Shown: positions 11,825 to 24,202 of the stretch, piece after piece
How positions within the stretch are numbered: the first letter of the stretch is position 1
How the letters are laid out: each line of letters opens with the position of its first letter
Origin: Prostheceraeus crozeri
Lineage: Eukaryota > Platyhelminthes > Polycladida > Euryleptidae
Direction of reading: 5' to 3'
DNA: 64,000 nt
Assembly (NCBI GenBank): GCA_907163375.1
Contig: CAJQUW010011299.1
Span: 186,001-250,000 of the forward strand
Translations under genes and position numbers: made by a program
The notes under the pieces: generated by a model
Told to the model about the DNA's origin: nothing
What the model saw: the letters and a program-made list of their open reading frames with translations, nothing else
The model's database searches: none

Positions 11825-14084
11825 GAATTTCTGATATGCTTCAGTTCAAGTCAAAAGTAGGATGGAGCATTGCTGACAACATATGACATTTGCTGGTGAA
11901 GTTTCATGAGACACGAAGGCTAGCATGCTCAGTTATTGAACACCAGAGTAATTCTAAGCGCGAATGTAGAGGATTTTATCACAGATTTTGAAATATAATC
12001 AGTTCACAGCTAATCCAAAACGACAAAAGGGAAACTGAATCAGTCACACTAGCTGTGGCGGTAAATGAGCTCTAAATCTCGCATAATTTAACTGAAATTC
12101 AAGTGGTGTCTAGGGCGACTAGCCGCTTCTCAGTGGAAGATTCAAACCGGTCACACTTCTGGGGCTGATCGATCGACGCTCTGCGAAAAATGTATTAAAT
12201 TAAAACGCATATGAGAAGCTTTTGTGAGCAATCGAGAAAAATTAAAGCAAAAAATTAACATTAAGAACGTTTTTATTAAACACCAAATTTAATGTGAAAC
12301 GTAGCGCGATCATGTTGATGGGATGATGATGATCGATCATTTACCTCCACAATACACAGTGATATTTGGTTTGATGTCCATGTGCTGCCGAATAGCACAA
12401 AATTGGTGCGAATTATATGAATCCATATAGCTAAAACCACAGACATCGTTGTTATGTTGCCTAGTTCTTGTTGTTCGATGTCTATGAGCAAAAACCATCG
12501 CCAACCTACCAACTATCATGCATTCTTAAGGATAAAGAATGATGCACACAGAGACATCGAACCGTAAGCACTAAGGCACTTAGTGTTGATGTTCCAAGTC
12601 TATGGATGCACATCTGTGGATGCACATTTGTCAGCACCATTTTCGCAACATAATTCTCAAACTTGCTTTTGTTTGATGAAGACCTTCTCTCCAACAACGT
12701 CATTACTCTATAAGGCAAGTATTTCAGAAGAGAGTTAACTGCAAATGCACATGGACGCAATAACGATAGAGGTGTATACTATACATGCATGCTAACATGC
12801 TATATACTCCATGGGCAATTGCAGCAACCCAAAATGAAGTGATACATCACAGCACCAACAACACACAAATTTGCATTGCAAAGAATAAAAAAATATGCAT
12901 GGAAACAGGCATAGTCGGTCGGCCAAATGAAAATTTGGCACCGGTCAACACGTACTTGTGATCGCAAAATTGCAAAACACGAGAGTAGGTCAACATCGAT
13001 AATGATCGATACTTGTCGCTTAAGGCATTGTGTATGCACTTGTATAAAAATCTGACGTTGGCAATGTACGGAAAGCACACAATAAAGACGTGACATCCTT
13101 GACATCTATGCCTTGCCACGGTAAAGCATGCCATCACAGGCAGCGTTGAAATGTGACTCCAAAATAAGCAATATATAATGTCATCGTTATATGTAACAGT
13201 TGACATTCATGCACTTATGTTAAGTGTCAAACCAGTAATCAACATCTCACACATTCCTCAAATAGATCGAAATTTTGTTAAGAATTAGCAACATTGATCA
13301 ACATTGGCACCATCGTATAGAGCTGAAGTAATCATCAACAAACTTTGGCTTCCTTTATAGCTCTAATCAGGAACACAATGGTGAAAATTCGCAATTCCAT
13401 GGTCACTTGGTTGCCCTGAAAAGCAGCTCAACGGCATAGAGCTACCTTTTTGTTTAATTCCAACAACTGTAATAGGCTCTTGTAACCTCTCAATAAGGAA
13501 TAACACAACAGCGCGATATCTTAAATAGTTTCGGAACACGTGGGTTATAATTTCTCAAACTTTGTAACTTCCATCGTCGTTATTCCTGCATAGAACCATC
13601 CTACAAGGAATCTATCGTCATTGCTAATAAGCTTTGAAAATCCCTGCAACATCTTGGTGCGCCACATTGGTGCTCTTTGCTCACAACTTGGAAAGCTCTA
13701 TGCCATGGGACATTCTAAAACACACGTCGGGTGTAACGCGTGCGGATGAACTTCATTGAATTTACGGTATACACTTTAGTGAGATTAAGTCTCGCCCCAA
13801 TTACAGACGGGATACTACACATTCCATAACAGATGTCTTCCATGTAATCATAGATAAAAAAGCTAGTCCGGCAAGTAATTGAGACATGGACACGGTCAAA
13901 CACATAAAAACATGATGAATTAATCCACAACACAAAACTATTGCATAAATCGTGAGATTAAGAACATTTGCAAAATTCTCAGAATGAAGGACACAATAAT
14001 ATGCGACCCAGGAAAAGCTTTCCATCTACCAACATCGGTATCACCTTAAAATTGCCATTGGCAGCTTTGTGGAAATTTTTTGTT
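11825..14084. other. Unmatched 2.2 kb between left tip and left array
   Basis: The right arm has only ~150 bp between tip and array, so this asymmetric block is either element-specific unique DNA or a later insertion. Overlapping open frames on the minus strand between 12276 and 14025 are broken and show no known motif. A decayed transposase cannot be excluded. Confidence 0.4.
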
Positions 14085-14690
14085 TGGGGAGGGGTTTTCG
14101 ACGGGTCCCGAACATGAATTCCTCCTAAAATAGGCCTTTATAATCAGTCACAAGTATTTTTAAATGAGACAGAGGATGGAACCCTGAGTCAGTCAATACC
14201 TTTATCACTCTACACTCTAATGAGTGTGTTTGCAAAGTTGGAGCTCAATCGGTTAAAGTCTCTGGTTGTGGGGGACTGTAAAGGGGGCCCGAACATGAAT
14301 TCCCCCTAACAAATAGGCCTTTGTAATCAGTCACAAATATTTTATGAGACAGAGATAAACCTGAGTCAGTCATACTTTATCACTCTACATCTAATGAGTG
14401 GTGTTATTGCAAAGTTGGAGCTCAATCGGTTAAAGTCTCTGGTTGTGGGGGACTGTAAAGGGGTCCCCGAACATGAATTACCCCTAAAATAAGGGCCTTT
14501 ATAATCAGCTCACCAAGTAATTTTATGAGACCGAGGTGAAACCTGAGTCAGTCATACTTTATCCACTCTACATCTAATGAGTGTGTTTGCAAAGTTGGGA
14601 GCTCAATCGGTTAGGGTCTCATTCATTGGGTGGGGGACTGTAAAAGGGGTCCCGAACATGAATTCCCGGGCCAATTTATTTTTCGTCAAG
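14085..14690 (+). repeat. Left-arm ~175-bp tandem array (4 monomers)
   Basis: Monomers are marked by GGGTCCCGAACATGAATTCC near 14104, 14287, 14465 and 14649. Each contains ATAATCAGTCACA-type sequence, TCAGTCATACTTTATCACTC and GGAGCTCAATCGGTTA. It is the reverse complement of the right-arm array, with more indels between units. Confidence 0.9.
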
Positions 14691-15110
14691 CATGAGAATG
14701 GAAAATACAGTGGGTTTACAACAATTTGGAGGGATAATCTTGGCTATTGAAGGTGGATTCCCATGGATTTTTTGAATTGTGGTATTGGCCTCATTCTCCA
14801 GCTGATTCACATCGGTTTGTCAGTGTTTTTCTATCGGGAGTGTAATGCTCCCATTTTCCGGTGTCATGGGAAGAATGGTACAAACATCACTGACACCCAT
14901 AACCTACCCCCGCTTTCGCTGCTTCTGTACAGGGCCAGCGAAAGAAGGGACGATCGACCGCCAGATGGGATCATCGAAGGCCTATACAGTCGCTAGAGCG
15001 CAAGTCATGACTGCGACGCACCAAATATGCAACAAACAATGTAGATCATGATGTATATACTCCCAAATTGAAGAAAATGGGCATATTGCCCAACTCATGA
15101 ATATATCAAT
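14691..15110 (+). repeat. Inner inverted arm, left
   Basis: Roughly 420 bp pairing in reverse with 21065-21480. Shared blocks include GTGTCATGGGAAGAATGGTA, GTGTTTTTCTATCGG and CGACCG-type words. Short frames inside are shadows of the repeat. Confidence 0.88.
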
Positions 15111-17736
15111 GAATGTAGCGGCACATAGATACGAGTATACCATGCATTAGGGCCAAACCCGCATATGCCCCATATGAATCCCTAGCGGTTTTTTCAATAT
15201 GTCACACAAACCGTTTGATCTAACCGGTATGGTGTTTTAAGTTTCTTTCCTCCCTTTCTTGATCGTCTTCCGTCAATTTAGTTAACACATCGTTTCCTTT
15301 CATGTTTCCTGATTGTGATAAATGTTCGTATTCAATATGCTGTGATCAGACCCTCTTCTTCTTTCTTTTCGATGGTTGATGTCGAAATCGGTGCTTGATT
15401 CATCTCCTCCTCAGTATGACCTTGTTTGTTTTGCAACAGCATTATGTTAGTAAACCAAACCGGAATTTGAGAGCGTCATCAGTCCCTCATCACGAATACT
15501 TCAAATCAACTAGAACATCATTCGCCACTTGGGCAAGCTTGTTGTGCGGTCGTCTTCCCGCGCTGCTCATAGTCAGCGACTAATTTTCCGCTTTGGTTGA
15601 CTCAGCTCAACGAAGACAGCAAACCTAGCCTGGCGGCTCCGTAAGAATAATGAGGCTAATTCAAATCCCAGCTTGACATCTCTAAACCCAAAGCCGAAAG
15701 CGTCTTCCTTACAATGACCTCCATTTTTTCTCTACATCGAGTGGTGGTACGCCCAGTTTCGTCGTTACCGAAGAATTCAATCCGAGTTCCTGTCTCGAAT
15801 CTCCTTCCTCGGACATCCGTGTAGCCTCTGGCGGCCAGTTAAGTGGTATATTCCGTCAAAACGCTTCGTCCACCTGTCGTGCAGATTAGCGACTGACAGT
15901 GACCTGTCTCCAGTCCACTTGAGCCTTCTTATACGTGACAAGGACATCTTAATACTCGACTCAAAGAACAGGCATTCGTATCCGTCCAAGAGCGAGGTCC
16001 GCAATAACTGGTTAGCCTCAAACAATTTTCCAAACGGTGACATAAAAGGGACATGCGGAAGACGGATGAAAAACGGGCAGTGGCAACCAAATCAGAAGGG
16101 CACGTTTTATGCCTGAGGTTTTTTTCGAACATAGTTTTAACAAACAATTGGAATATAATTCTAAAATGCTGCTGACAATTGAAATTAAAGTGTAGGTGAG
16201 GCGCAAATATATGTATGCCATATGCCATATTCCAAGAGAGTAATTAGTTGAATAAGCTTTAAGAAGCGGCAGAATTCTGCAGGCATTTCCATTCAACTTC
16301 AAATTTATTGTATTAATAAAAAAATAATCGAAAGTTTTCTTCTACTATTTCAAGTAATGGCCCAGGTGGCAGTCCAGTCAAATATTCCGTAACATTTAAA
16401 TCTAAATTAGATTTTTTCCCTTGAAAACTATTAAAGATTTATTCATTTTTAGCAAACATGTAGATTTCCGACCTCGACGCCGAGCCCGTGCTCCAAATAA
16501 AACAAAATGTTGCGGAAGTTGATAATAGCTATTGAAAATAAATCTCAATAAGACCAACTCAAAATCTTCCCAAAAATTTAGTTTGAGTCAGTGGTTGGAT
16601 TTTGAATGAATTTGGTTTCAATGAATGTCTGTTGAGTTGAGATTGTTTGTTTTTTGTTTAATGGATGTATTGTAGACATAGATTGTTTGTACTCTTTTCT
16701 GTGACATGTCCGGCTTCTCCATATATGCTACATGTTTTAGTTTTCTTTTATGCTGAAAACGTTCCTTAATCCAAACTGATGCAGTAGTAAGTGGTGCAAG
16801 CAAGTAAATAGTGAAGGATCGTGTGAATGTTGGATAATATTGGTCTTTATGATTTCGTAATTTCGTGATCGGCGAAGAGACATAATATCGTGCTCATAGA
16901 TGTAACCTTCTTCACATTCGTAATCATGCTTCGAACCAACTCTTCAAATAATTGCCCTAGCTCGTGTGTAAAAATTCTCAAGAATCAAGCGGGGTATCCC
17001 TTTTCATATAATTTACTTTCATGGGTGCTTCAGAATGGCTCCCCATTCGCTTGAGCCGTTTGCAAGAATGATAAGAGGTACATAATTTCTCAATTTCTAA
17101 TTAAGGACCCAATTAAGACCTATTAAGCACAATTGAGACGGCGATCCTAGTTCAAGGAGACAGTCCATCTATGAGCTCACCAGAATTGCAGACGGAAGAA
17201 TTCTAAGTAAAACGGTTCGTGGATTGTGCTTAAAGAATCCATGCTCTACAGATGACTGGAAATTAACTTTCTCTTCTTGGCATCTCAGGTAGGACCGATG
17301 AATTGGAAAAAATGCTACCTGGGGGGGGGGCCAATCGTGACTGTCGTTATGGAGCGAAAATCATTTATAATAATTGATCTCGAGCTTGCTTTAATTTTAT
17401 TTATTAGGGAGTCTAATCAAACTCACGTCACTTTTGCTGTTATCCGACGGACTTTGTTTAGAACCTTCGTCACATATTCACACATTTCAAAAATATTCCT
17501 TCGTCAGCAAAAGAATCAAACACGTCGAGAATTTTTCCAGTTTTTCTAGACAATACGAAGCAATGACTAACACAAGGGCTCCTTATACTTAAGAAAGGGA
17601 ACCCTCCATGACTGCCATACAGGAAAACCCAACAATACATGTAATACTGATAAAGGGACCCCTGCTCAAAGCTTTGAGGGGCACCTGAAGCTAAGTGGTA
17701 GGGTTTTGGCAGATGAGAATAGATATGATAGATATA
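15111..17736. other. Loop of foldback element, left part
   Basis: No gene is recognised. Short frames on the minus strand near 15777-16302 have no known motif. A run of ten G occurs at 17321-17330. Confidence 0.4.
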
Positions 17737-19257
17737 CGAGGCGTGTTTCAAATGAAACCCGTTCGATACTTATCTTAGCGGGTTCATATAGCATGACCCA
17801 AAAATCAAAGCAGCAACCTGTGGAGTACTATTCGGTGCTTCTATAACACTAGCGTGACAAAGTGTTTGTTCATCAGGTGTATCTGTTGTGTTCACGGTTA
17901 ATGACGAGTGAAATGTCGTTCATGGTAAAAGAAACGTTCCGTCCAAAGAAGACCAGCGAGCGGTTATTCAATTCCTGACTGCAGAAGGATGCATGCCAGC
18001 AGAGATACATCGCAGAATGGCATCAGTATATCATAGATCGAGCTGTTTTCAATCAAAGAACCACAGTGACAGAGTGGTCAAGGCAAGATTTCGAGAAGTG
18101 GCGAACTGAATAAGTCTGAGACTGAAGAACCATCGATAACCGCAGTCAGAGCCGATCGTCGACGAAGCATTCGAGATCTGGCCATCGTGACTTTCAATGT
18201 TCTCAATTGGCTCCAATGCATACCACCAATCGTGAAGGAAAAAGTTGCAGTAATCGCAAAGTTTGCTCTCAACAGGGTTGCCATCGAATGCTTACTGACG
18301 ACCACAAGGAAAGACGGAGAACACTCAGTTTTGGAACACTCTGACTCGCTTCCAATAACCGAGAATGAGCAGTTTCTTGCGTCGCATTGGTTGGCTGGAG
18401 ACGAGACGTGGTGCCATCATTTCGAGCCGGAAGGGAAGCATGAGGCATGTATGCAGTGGAAGCATCCAAAGTTCACCCAAAGCACAGAAGAAGTTCCGAG
18501 TTGCAACAATCTTGCAGGGAAGGTGATGCTCACGGTGTTACTTCGATATTCAGGGCTCGACTGCTCCTCGAGTTTCTTGAACCCAACGAAACAAATCAAT
18601 TCGCAGCGGTATATTCCAAGACTTTGGACAATCCAGCTTTCACCAAGCGATAAAGGAGCAAGCGACCCGGTATGTTGTCTTCAGGTGTACATTCTTCCCT
18701 TCATCGGCAACGCAAGACCACATGTTTCCAAGGCGACATCTGACGCACTTGACAAGGAAGGCGTTGGGAAGTTTTGGAACACCCTGCATTCAGATCCTGA
18801 CCTGTCACCATTGTGATTTTCACATTTATTTGGTTATCTCATTAACCTTCTATAAACAACCCCTACCTCAATATTTAAAAATTTCTAATCAATTTTGTAT
18901 TGGCAGACGGGTCTCATTCCTCGCTAATCAATAAATCACAATCAATTAACCCCTGGAAAGAAGTTTCTCAAGCTACAACGATTCCGATCAGAAGAAGAAG
19001 TGAAGACAGCTGTTAGAGATTGGTTCAAACGACAGCGGAAGAGTCCCTTCTTTGCCCGACGAATTTAACGCCTACCACAAGCAATGGGACAATGCCCGGG
19101 AAGTCAACGGAGACTTTTTTTGATTTGTTGCTTCTGTTTTTATGTTAAATAATACACAGTTGTTACTAATTGATTGTTTCCTTTAACTTTTGTCTGCTTA
19201 CTATTCTACAAATACAGAATATGCGAACGGGTTTCATTTGAACACGCCCTGCCTCAT
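17737..19257 (+). mobile_element. Mariner-family DNA transposon, decayed
   Basis: A 1.52-kb element flanked by TA on both sides (17735-17736 and 19258-19259). The inverted ends share GCGTGTTTCAAATGAAACCC on the left, against GGGTTTCATTTGAACACGCC on the right. Size, TA target and ends fit mariner of the IS630-Tc1-mariner superfamily. It sits in the loop of the foldback element and so inserted after that element formed. Confidence 0.92.
17901..19055 (+). pseudogene. Mariner transposase pseudogene
   Basis: The reading starts at the ATG near 17901 (MTSEMSFMVKETFRPKKTSE), then shifts frame into FLTAEGCMPAEIHRRMAS, the N-terminal helix-turn-helix. The open stretch 18187-18816 holds GDETWCHHFEPEGKHE, the first catalytic Asp box, and GNARPHVSKAT, where the usual DNARPH Asp is Gly. 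HSDPDLSPL marks the SPDLSP box, followed by another frame break. Near 18955-19055 GKKFLKLQRFRSEEEVKTAV resembles the mariner C-terminus. With several frame breaks and a lost catalytic Asp it cannot be active. Confidence 0.88.
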
Positions 19258-19654
19258 ATATTGATAGATATGCAGCTGGGATAGGCCCTATGCATGCATA
19301 CCTGTTGATGTGCTGCTACTTGGGCCTCATGTCGGGGAACATCTAACTGAGTATCAATAACATTGTGGACATTACAAAAAAAATTGGAACATTGTGGAAT
19401 GGAAGGAATAATCCGTTAATTAAAGTTGCAAGAGTACAAGAGAAAGGTCATCGGTCATCCTAAAATGTTTTCCAACTTAGTGTGTACCATTAAGTGATGT
19501 AATCATGAACAATGTCAAATTACCACTATCCACACAACTCCTTTGTGGAACGTGAGAGAGCTGATATCAGAATGGCGACAGTACCACCCAAAAGAGTGAC
19601 CATGGTCATGGCAGTGGAAATAAGCAAAGACAGTTCAAACATTTTCTCTCTCCA

Positions 19655-19960
19655 GAGATGGCGTCCTACACTTGTGTGGTCAAGAAGAACCAATACTGAT
19701 ATGTTTTAACAGAATTACCTTACAAAGTAACTGACGGTGTTAATAGGAAATATTGTAATAAATCGCCCCAAAAATTAGCTATCTTATGGACCCCCGACTA
19801 AAAAAGCTTTTTAAGATGGCGTCTTTCAGTATGTTGTTGGTCCAGGGAGAAACCAATATTGGGAATTTGACAGAATTGCTATACAAAGTACTGTACTTGA
19901 TAATAATGGAAATAAGTGATAATCACCAATTAGCTATCTTATGGACCCGAACTAAGAATC
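19655..19960. repeat. Two diverged tandem copies of ~160 bp
   Basis: Two copies share GATGGCGTC, ACAGAATT, TACAAAGTA and TTAGCTATCTTATGGACCC in the same order (19655-19800 and 19815-19950). No coding content was recognised. Confidence 0.6.
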
Positions 19961-21064
19961 CCAGAGCTGTGAGTGGAATGGCCAATGGATTCGAGAATAA
20001 ATTACTGATATAAAGCCCCCGATACAGATGCTTGTACTGGACCTTTTCGATTCCGGCTAATATACTTACTCGTACTTTGATTCGAGGCTTCTTCGGTCAG
20101 ACGTGACTTAGACTTTGGTCGAAGTAACTGGTTTTAGTTAGTCAGTCTTGCCTGGCTAACGGGAGAGAAACATTTTTGAAGTGACATCAAACGGAGAGAC
20201 AAAACGGTGGCAAACGTATACGATCCAATTCCATCACTCCTAACATTGAACAAGGACTTTCCTCGTAATCCGTAGTAGCAACTTTTCCTAGATAAATCTC
20301 TGGCTATCTAGTTCTCGTGTTTAGTCGCCAGCATTTTTCTTGTCATAATTAAATATATATAGATATATTATCTTTCGCGTTGAATAACGAGTGGCTATAT
20401 TTATATTCTATTTAACCTTGTTTTTGATCTTATTGTCAGAGCATAGCAGGCAGCCCAGGAGTCAGAAAAGGGACTTGCAAAGAAATCGGTAGTAGGATAC
20501 ACTCCAATTACATTACCCTTTTTACCGTACAACCCGCCCGAACACAGATCTGGAATCAAGTCCTGGTCGTGCACGTTTTCACAGGATCATCGTTATCAGC
20601 AAGAGTTAGTGCGTGAACTTAATTTCCCTACTTCAAAATAATATTCGTAGCGGAGTCGCCTGTCCTTTCGCCTCAGACTGATAGCGTTATAAAGTCGAGA
20701 GCGATAGTAAGAGGAGTTCACAGTTTACACCTTGAATTATTTAGGAAGCTGTGGGGCCTCACCAAGCGCACTTATAACACTGATCAAGAATTACGAATAG
20801 TTGTATACATTTAACGAATCTCGAGTAGACCTGTACCTACAGGTCAGACTGAAATAAATAACTCCGCTAAATTGACTTCCGAAGGCACTCCATATTGTCG
20901 TCTCACTATATCTTTCCAAGTAATCGTTTGATCAAATAACTTAAAGATCATCATTCAAAAACGTATATGAATCATCCTCACTTAAAAACATTACAGTTTT
21001 AAAAATATTATAGCTATATATTCTATATATATTAAAAACATTAACATATCTAATGTGCGTTATA
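19961..21064. other. Loop of foldback element, right part
   Basis: Non-coding sequence without a recognisable feature between the mariner and the right inner arm. Confidence 0.4.
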
Positions 21065-21480
21065 TATCAATGAGATATTCATTATGCGTTGGGTAATAAT
21101 ACCCAATTTCTTCCATTGGGAGTATATACATTGATATCTACATTGTTTTGGTTTGCATATTTTGGTGTGTCCGCAGTCATGACTATGCGCTCTACGCGAC
21201 TTATAGGCCTTCGTGATCCATCTGGCCGGTCGATCGTCCCTTCTTCGCTGCCCCTGTACAGAAGCAGCGAAGCGGGGGTAAGGAAGTCAGTGATTGTACC
21301 ATTCTTCCCATGACACCGGAAGGGAGCATTACACTCCGATAGAAAAACACTGACAACCGATGAATCAGCGAGATGAGGCCAATCCACAATTCAACAAAAT
21401 CCATGAATCCACCTACAATAGCAAGATATCCCTCCAAATTGTGTAAAACACCTGTATTTTCCATCCTCATGCTTGACGAA
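21065..21480 (-). repeat. Inner inverted arm, right
   Basis: Reverse-complement partner of 14691-15110, with moderate divergence and small indels. Confidence 0.88.
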
Positions 21481-23600
21481 AAAATAATTGCACGGGAATT
21501 CATGTTTCGGGACCCCTTTACAGTCCCCCACAACCAGAGACTTTAACCGATGGAGCTCCAACTTTGCAAACACACTCATTAGATGGTTAGAGTTGATAAA
21601 GTAATGACTGAACTTCAGGTTCCATCTCTGTCTCAATAAAATACTTGTGAACTGATTATAAAGGCCTATTTTAGGGGAATTTCATGTATCGGGACCCCTT
21701 TACAGTCCCACCCACACAACCAGAGACTTTAACCGATTGAGCTCCAACTTTGCAAACACACTCATTAGATGTAGAGTGATAAAGTACTGACTGACTCAGG
21801 TCCATCTCTGTCACATAAAATACTTTGTGACTGAATTATAAAGGTCCTATTTATAGGGAATTCCATGTTCGGGACCCCTTTACAGTCCCCCCACAACCAT
21901 AAGACTTTAAACCGATTGAGCTCCTCTTGCAAACACACTCTTATTAGATGTAGATGATAAAGTATGACTGACTCAGGTTCCCATCTCTGTCTCATAAAAA
22001 TACTTGTGACTGATTATAAAGGCCTATTTATAGGGGAATTCATGTTCGGGACCCCCCCTTTTACAGTCCCCCACACACCAGAGACTTTAACCGATTGAGC
22101 TCCAACTTTGCAAACACACTCATTAGATGTAGAGTGATAAAGTATGACTGACTCAGGTTCCCATCTCTGTCTCATAAAATACTTGTGACTGATTATTATA
22201 AAGGCCTATTTTAGGGGAATTCATGTTCGGACCCCTTTACAGTCCCCCACAACCAGAGACTTTAAACCGATTGAGCTCCAACTTTGCAAACACACTCATT
22301 AGAATTAGAGTGAAAAAGTATGACTGACTCAGGTTCCATCTCTGTCTCATAAAATAACTTGTGACTGATTATAAAGGCCTATTTTAGGGGAATTCATGTT
22401 CGGGACCCCTTTACAGTCCCCCCACAACCCAGAGACTTTAACCGATTGAGCATCCAACTTTGCAAACACACTCATTAGATGTAGAGTGATAAAGTATGAC
22501 TGACTCAGGTTCCATACTTCTGTCTCATAAAATACTTGTGACTGATTATAGAGGCCTATTTTAGGGGAATTCATGTTCGGGACCCCCTTTACAGTCCCCC
22601 ACAACCAGAGACTTTAACCGATTGAGGCTCCAACTTTGCAAACACACTCATTAGATGTAGAGTGATAAAGTATGACTGACTCAGGTTCCATCTCTGTCTC
22701 ATAAAAAACTTGTGACTGATTATAAAGGCCTAGTTTAGGGGAATTCAATAGTTCGGGACCCTTTACAGTCCCCCACAACCAGAGACTTTAACCGATTGAG
22801 CTCCAACTTTGGCAAACACACTCATTAGATGTAAGAGTGATAAAGTATGACTGACTCAGGTTCCATCTCTGTCTCATAAAATACTTGTGACTGATTATAA
22901 AGGCCTATTTTAGGAATTCATGTTCGGGACCCCTTTACAGTCCCCCACAACCAGAGACTTTAAAACCGATTGAGCTCCAACTTTGCAAACACACTCATTA
23001 ATGTATTAGAGTGATAAAGTATGACTGACTCAGGTTCCATCTCTGTCTCATAAAATACTTGTGACTGATTATAAAGGCCTATTTTTAGAGGGGAATTCAT
23101 GTTCGGGACCCCTTACAGTCCCCCACAACCAGAGACTTTAACCGATTGAGCTCCAACTTTGCAAAACCACGCTCATTATATGTAGAGTGATAAAGTATGA
23201 CGTGACTCATCAGGTTCCATCTCTGTCATCATAAAATACTTGTGACAGATTATAAAGGCCTATTTAGGGAATTCATGTTCGGGACCCCTTTACAGTCCCC
23301 CACACAACCAGAGACCTTAACCGATTGAGCTCCAACTTTGCAAACACACTCATTAGATGTAGAGTGATAAAGTATGACTGACTCAGGTTCCATCTCTGTC
23401 TCATAAAATACTTGCGACTGATTATAAAGGCCTATTTTAGGGGAATTCATGTTCGGGACCCCTTTACAGTCCCCCACAACCAGAGACTTTAACCGATTGA
23501 GCTCCAACTTTGCAAACACACTCAGTAGATGTAGAGTGATAAAGTATGACTGACCTTTCAGGTTCCATCTCTGTCTCATAAAATACTTGTGACTGATTAT
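21481..23600 (-). repeat. Right-arm ~175-bp tandem array (12 monomers)
   Basis: Monomers are marked by GAATTCATGTTCGGGACCCC at about 21497, 21672, 21855, 22032, 22213, 22388, 22565, 22738, 22908, 23091, 23258 and 23437. Small indels, many in short homopolymers, change the frame from unit to unit, so the open frames in this region are by-products of the repeat. Each unit holds CTTGTGACTGATTATA, the inverse of the word found twice in each element tip. Confidence 0.93.
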
Positions 23601-23749
23601 AATTCAGACATTTTGAAATTTATTGCTTTATTTGATCTTGCTGAGGTAATTATTTGACTGAATGACTAAAGTCGGGCATGGTCAGTAGATAAAGCATCAA
23701 AGATAACCTGTACAGTTGATGAGTTCATAAAAAGCAATATTAAAAAAGT

Positions 23750-23803
23750 TGTGACTGATTATATGTTTTTCAGTTTGACTGATTATATATTTTCCAGATT
23801 ACC
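23750..23803 (-). repeat. Right tip inverted repeat of the foldback element
   Basis: Ends ...ATTTTCCAGATTACC and is followed at once by the second GTGCAATTT. It pairs with 11770-11824. Confidence 0.92.
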
Positions 23804-24128
23804 GTGCAATTTTGCCCATGGATGGATATAATGCCACAGCAAATTCCCCCGTATCATATCAGATCCAACTTTGTCGACAATTTAAAATAATCCAAAATAA
23901 GAACTTTATTAAATAGTGTATTTAAACAAGTGAAATTTCACACACGGTTTCAACATGGACATTGACTTACTGTTTGAAAACATATAACATTTTTGGACAC
24001 TATTCTTCGAAATTCTGAAATACTGGAACAGGAATTTCGCAATATTTTATAAGTACAAGATGTCATTTAAGTGGAAATTATGATTTGCATATATTATGTC
24101 TCGGCAACTATGAGAATATTGCATTTGT

Positions 24129-24202
24129 AAGTCTATGTCGGACATAGACTTCCAAATGACATAGTCTTACGTCCGTGGTTGCGTATAGGACATAGACTTA
24201 CA
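24129..24202. repeat. Hairpin AAGTCTATGTC and inverted companion
   Basis: Perfect 11-bp arms, AAGTCTATGTC (24129-24139) and GACATAGACTT (24141-24151), around one G. GGACATAGACTTACA recurs at 24188-24202, so TGTAAGTCTATGTC and its inverse bracket ~75 bp. It may be a tiny MITE. Confidence 0.55.

Larger units (their letters stand above)
11770..23803. mobile_element. 12-kb foldback DNA transposon, Rehavkus/MULE-like
   Basis: The element is bounded by an exact 9-bp duplication, GTGCAATTT at 11761-11769 and 23804-23812. Its tips are inverted repeats of ~54 bp with few mismatches (left G[A]TAATCTGGAAAAT..., right reads G[G]TAATCTGGAAAAT... on the other strand). Further in, each arm carries an array of a ~175-bp monomer (4 copies left, 12 right) in inverted orientation, and then a ~420-bp inner arm. 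The loop (15.1-21.06 kb) holds a mariner. From memory, 9-bp TSDs and long TIRs built of minisatellite arrays are traits of the Rehavkus group of Mutator-like (MuDR) elements; sea urchin TU and fly Foldback elements are other long-TIR examples. No transposase was recognised, so this copy looks non-autonomous or decayed. Family is inference; the boundaries are directly visible. Confidence 0.85.

Noticed and set aside
12276-14025. Overlapping minus-strand frames of 70-119 codons
   Set aside because: They overlap in different frames, have no motif and no splice logic. Kept only as a possible decayed region.
17321-17330. G-run here and another at 57623-57633 as regulatory quadruplexes
   Set aside because: Single homopolymers with no further G-tracts nearby; nothing more can be supported.
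21082-23579. Open frames across the right arm of the foldback element
   Set aside because: They follow the monomer array and change frame with each small indel; not a gene.
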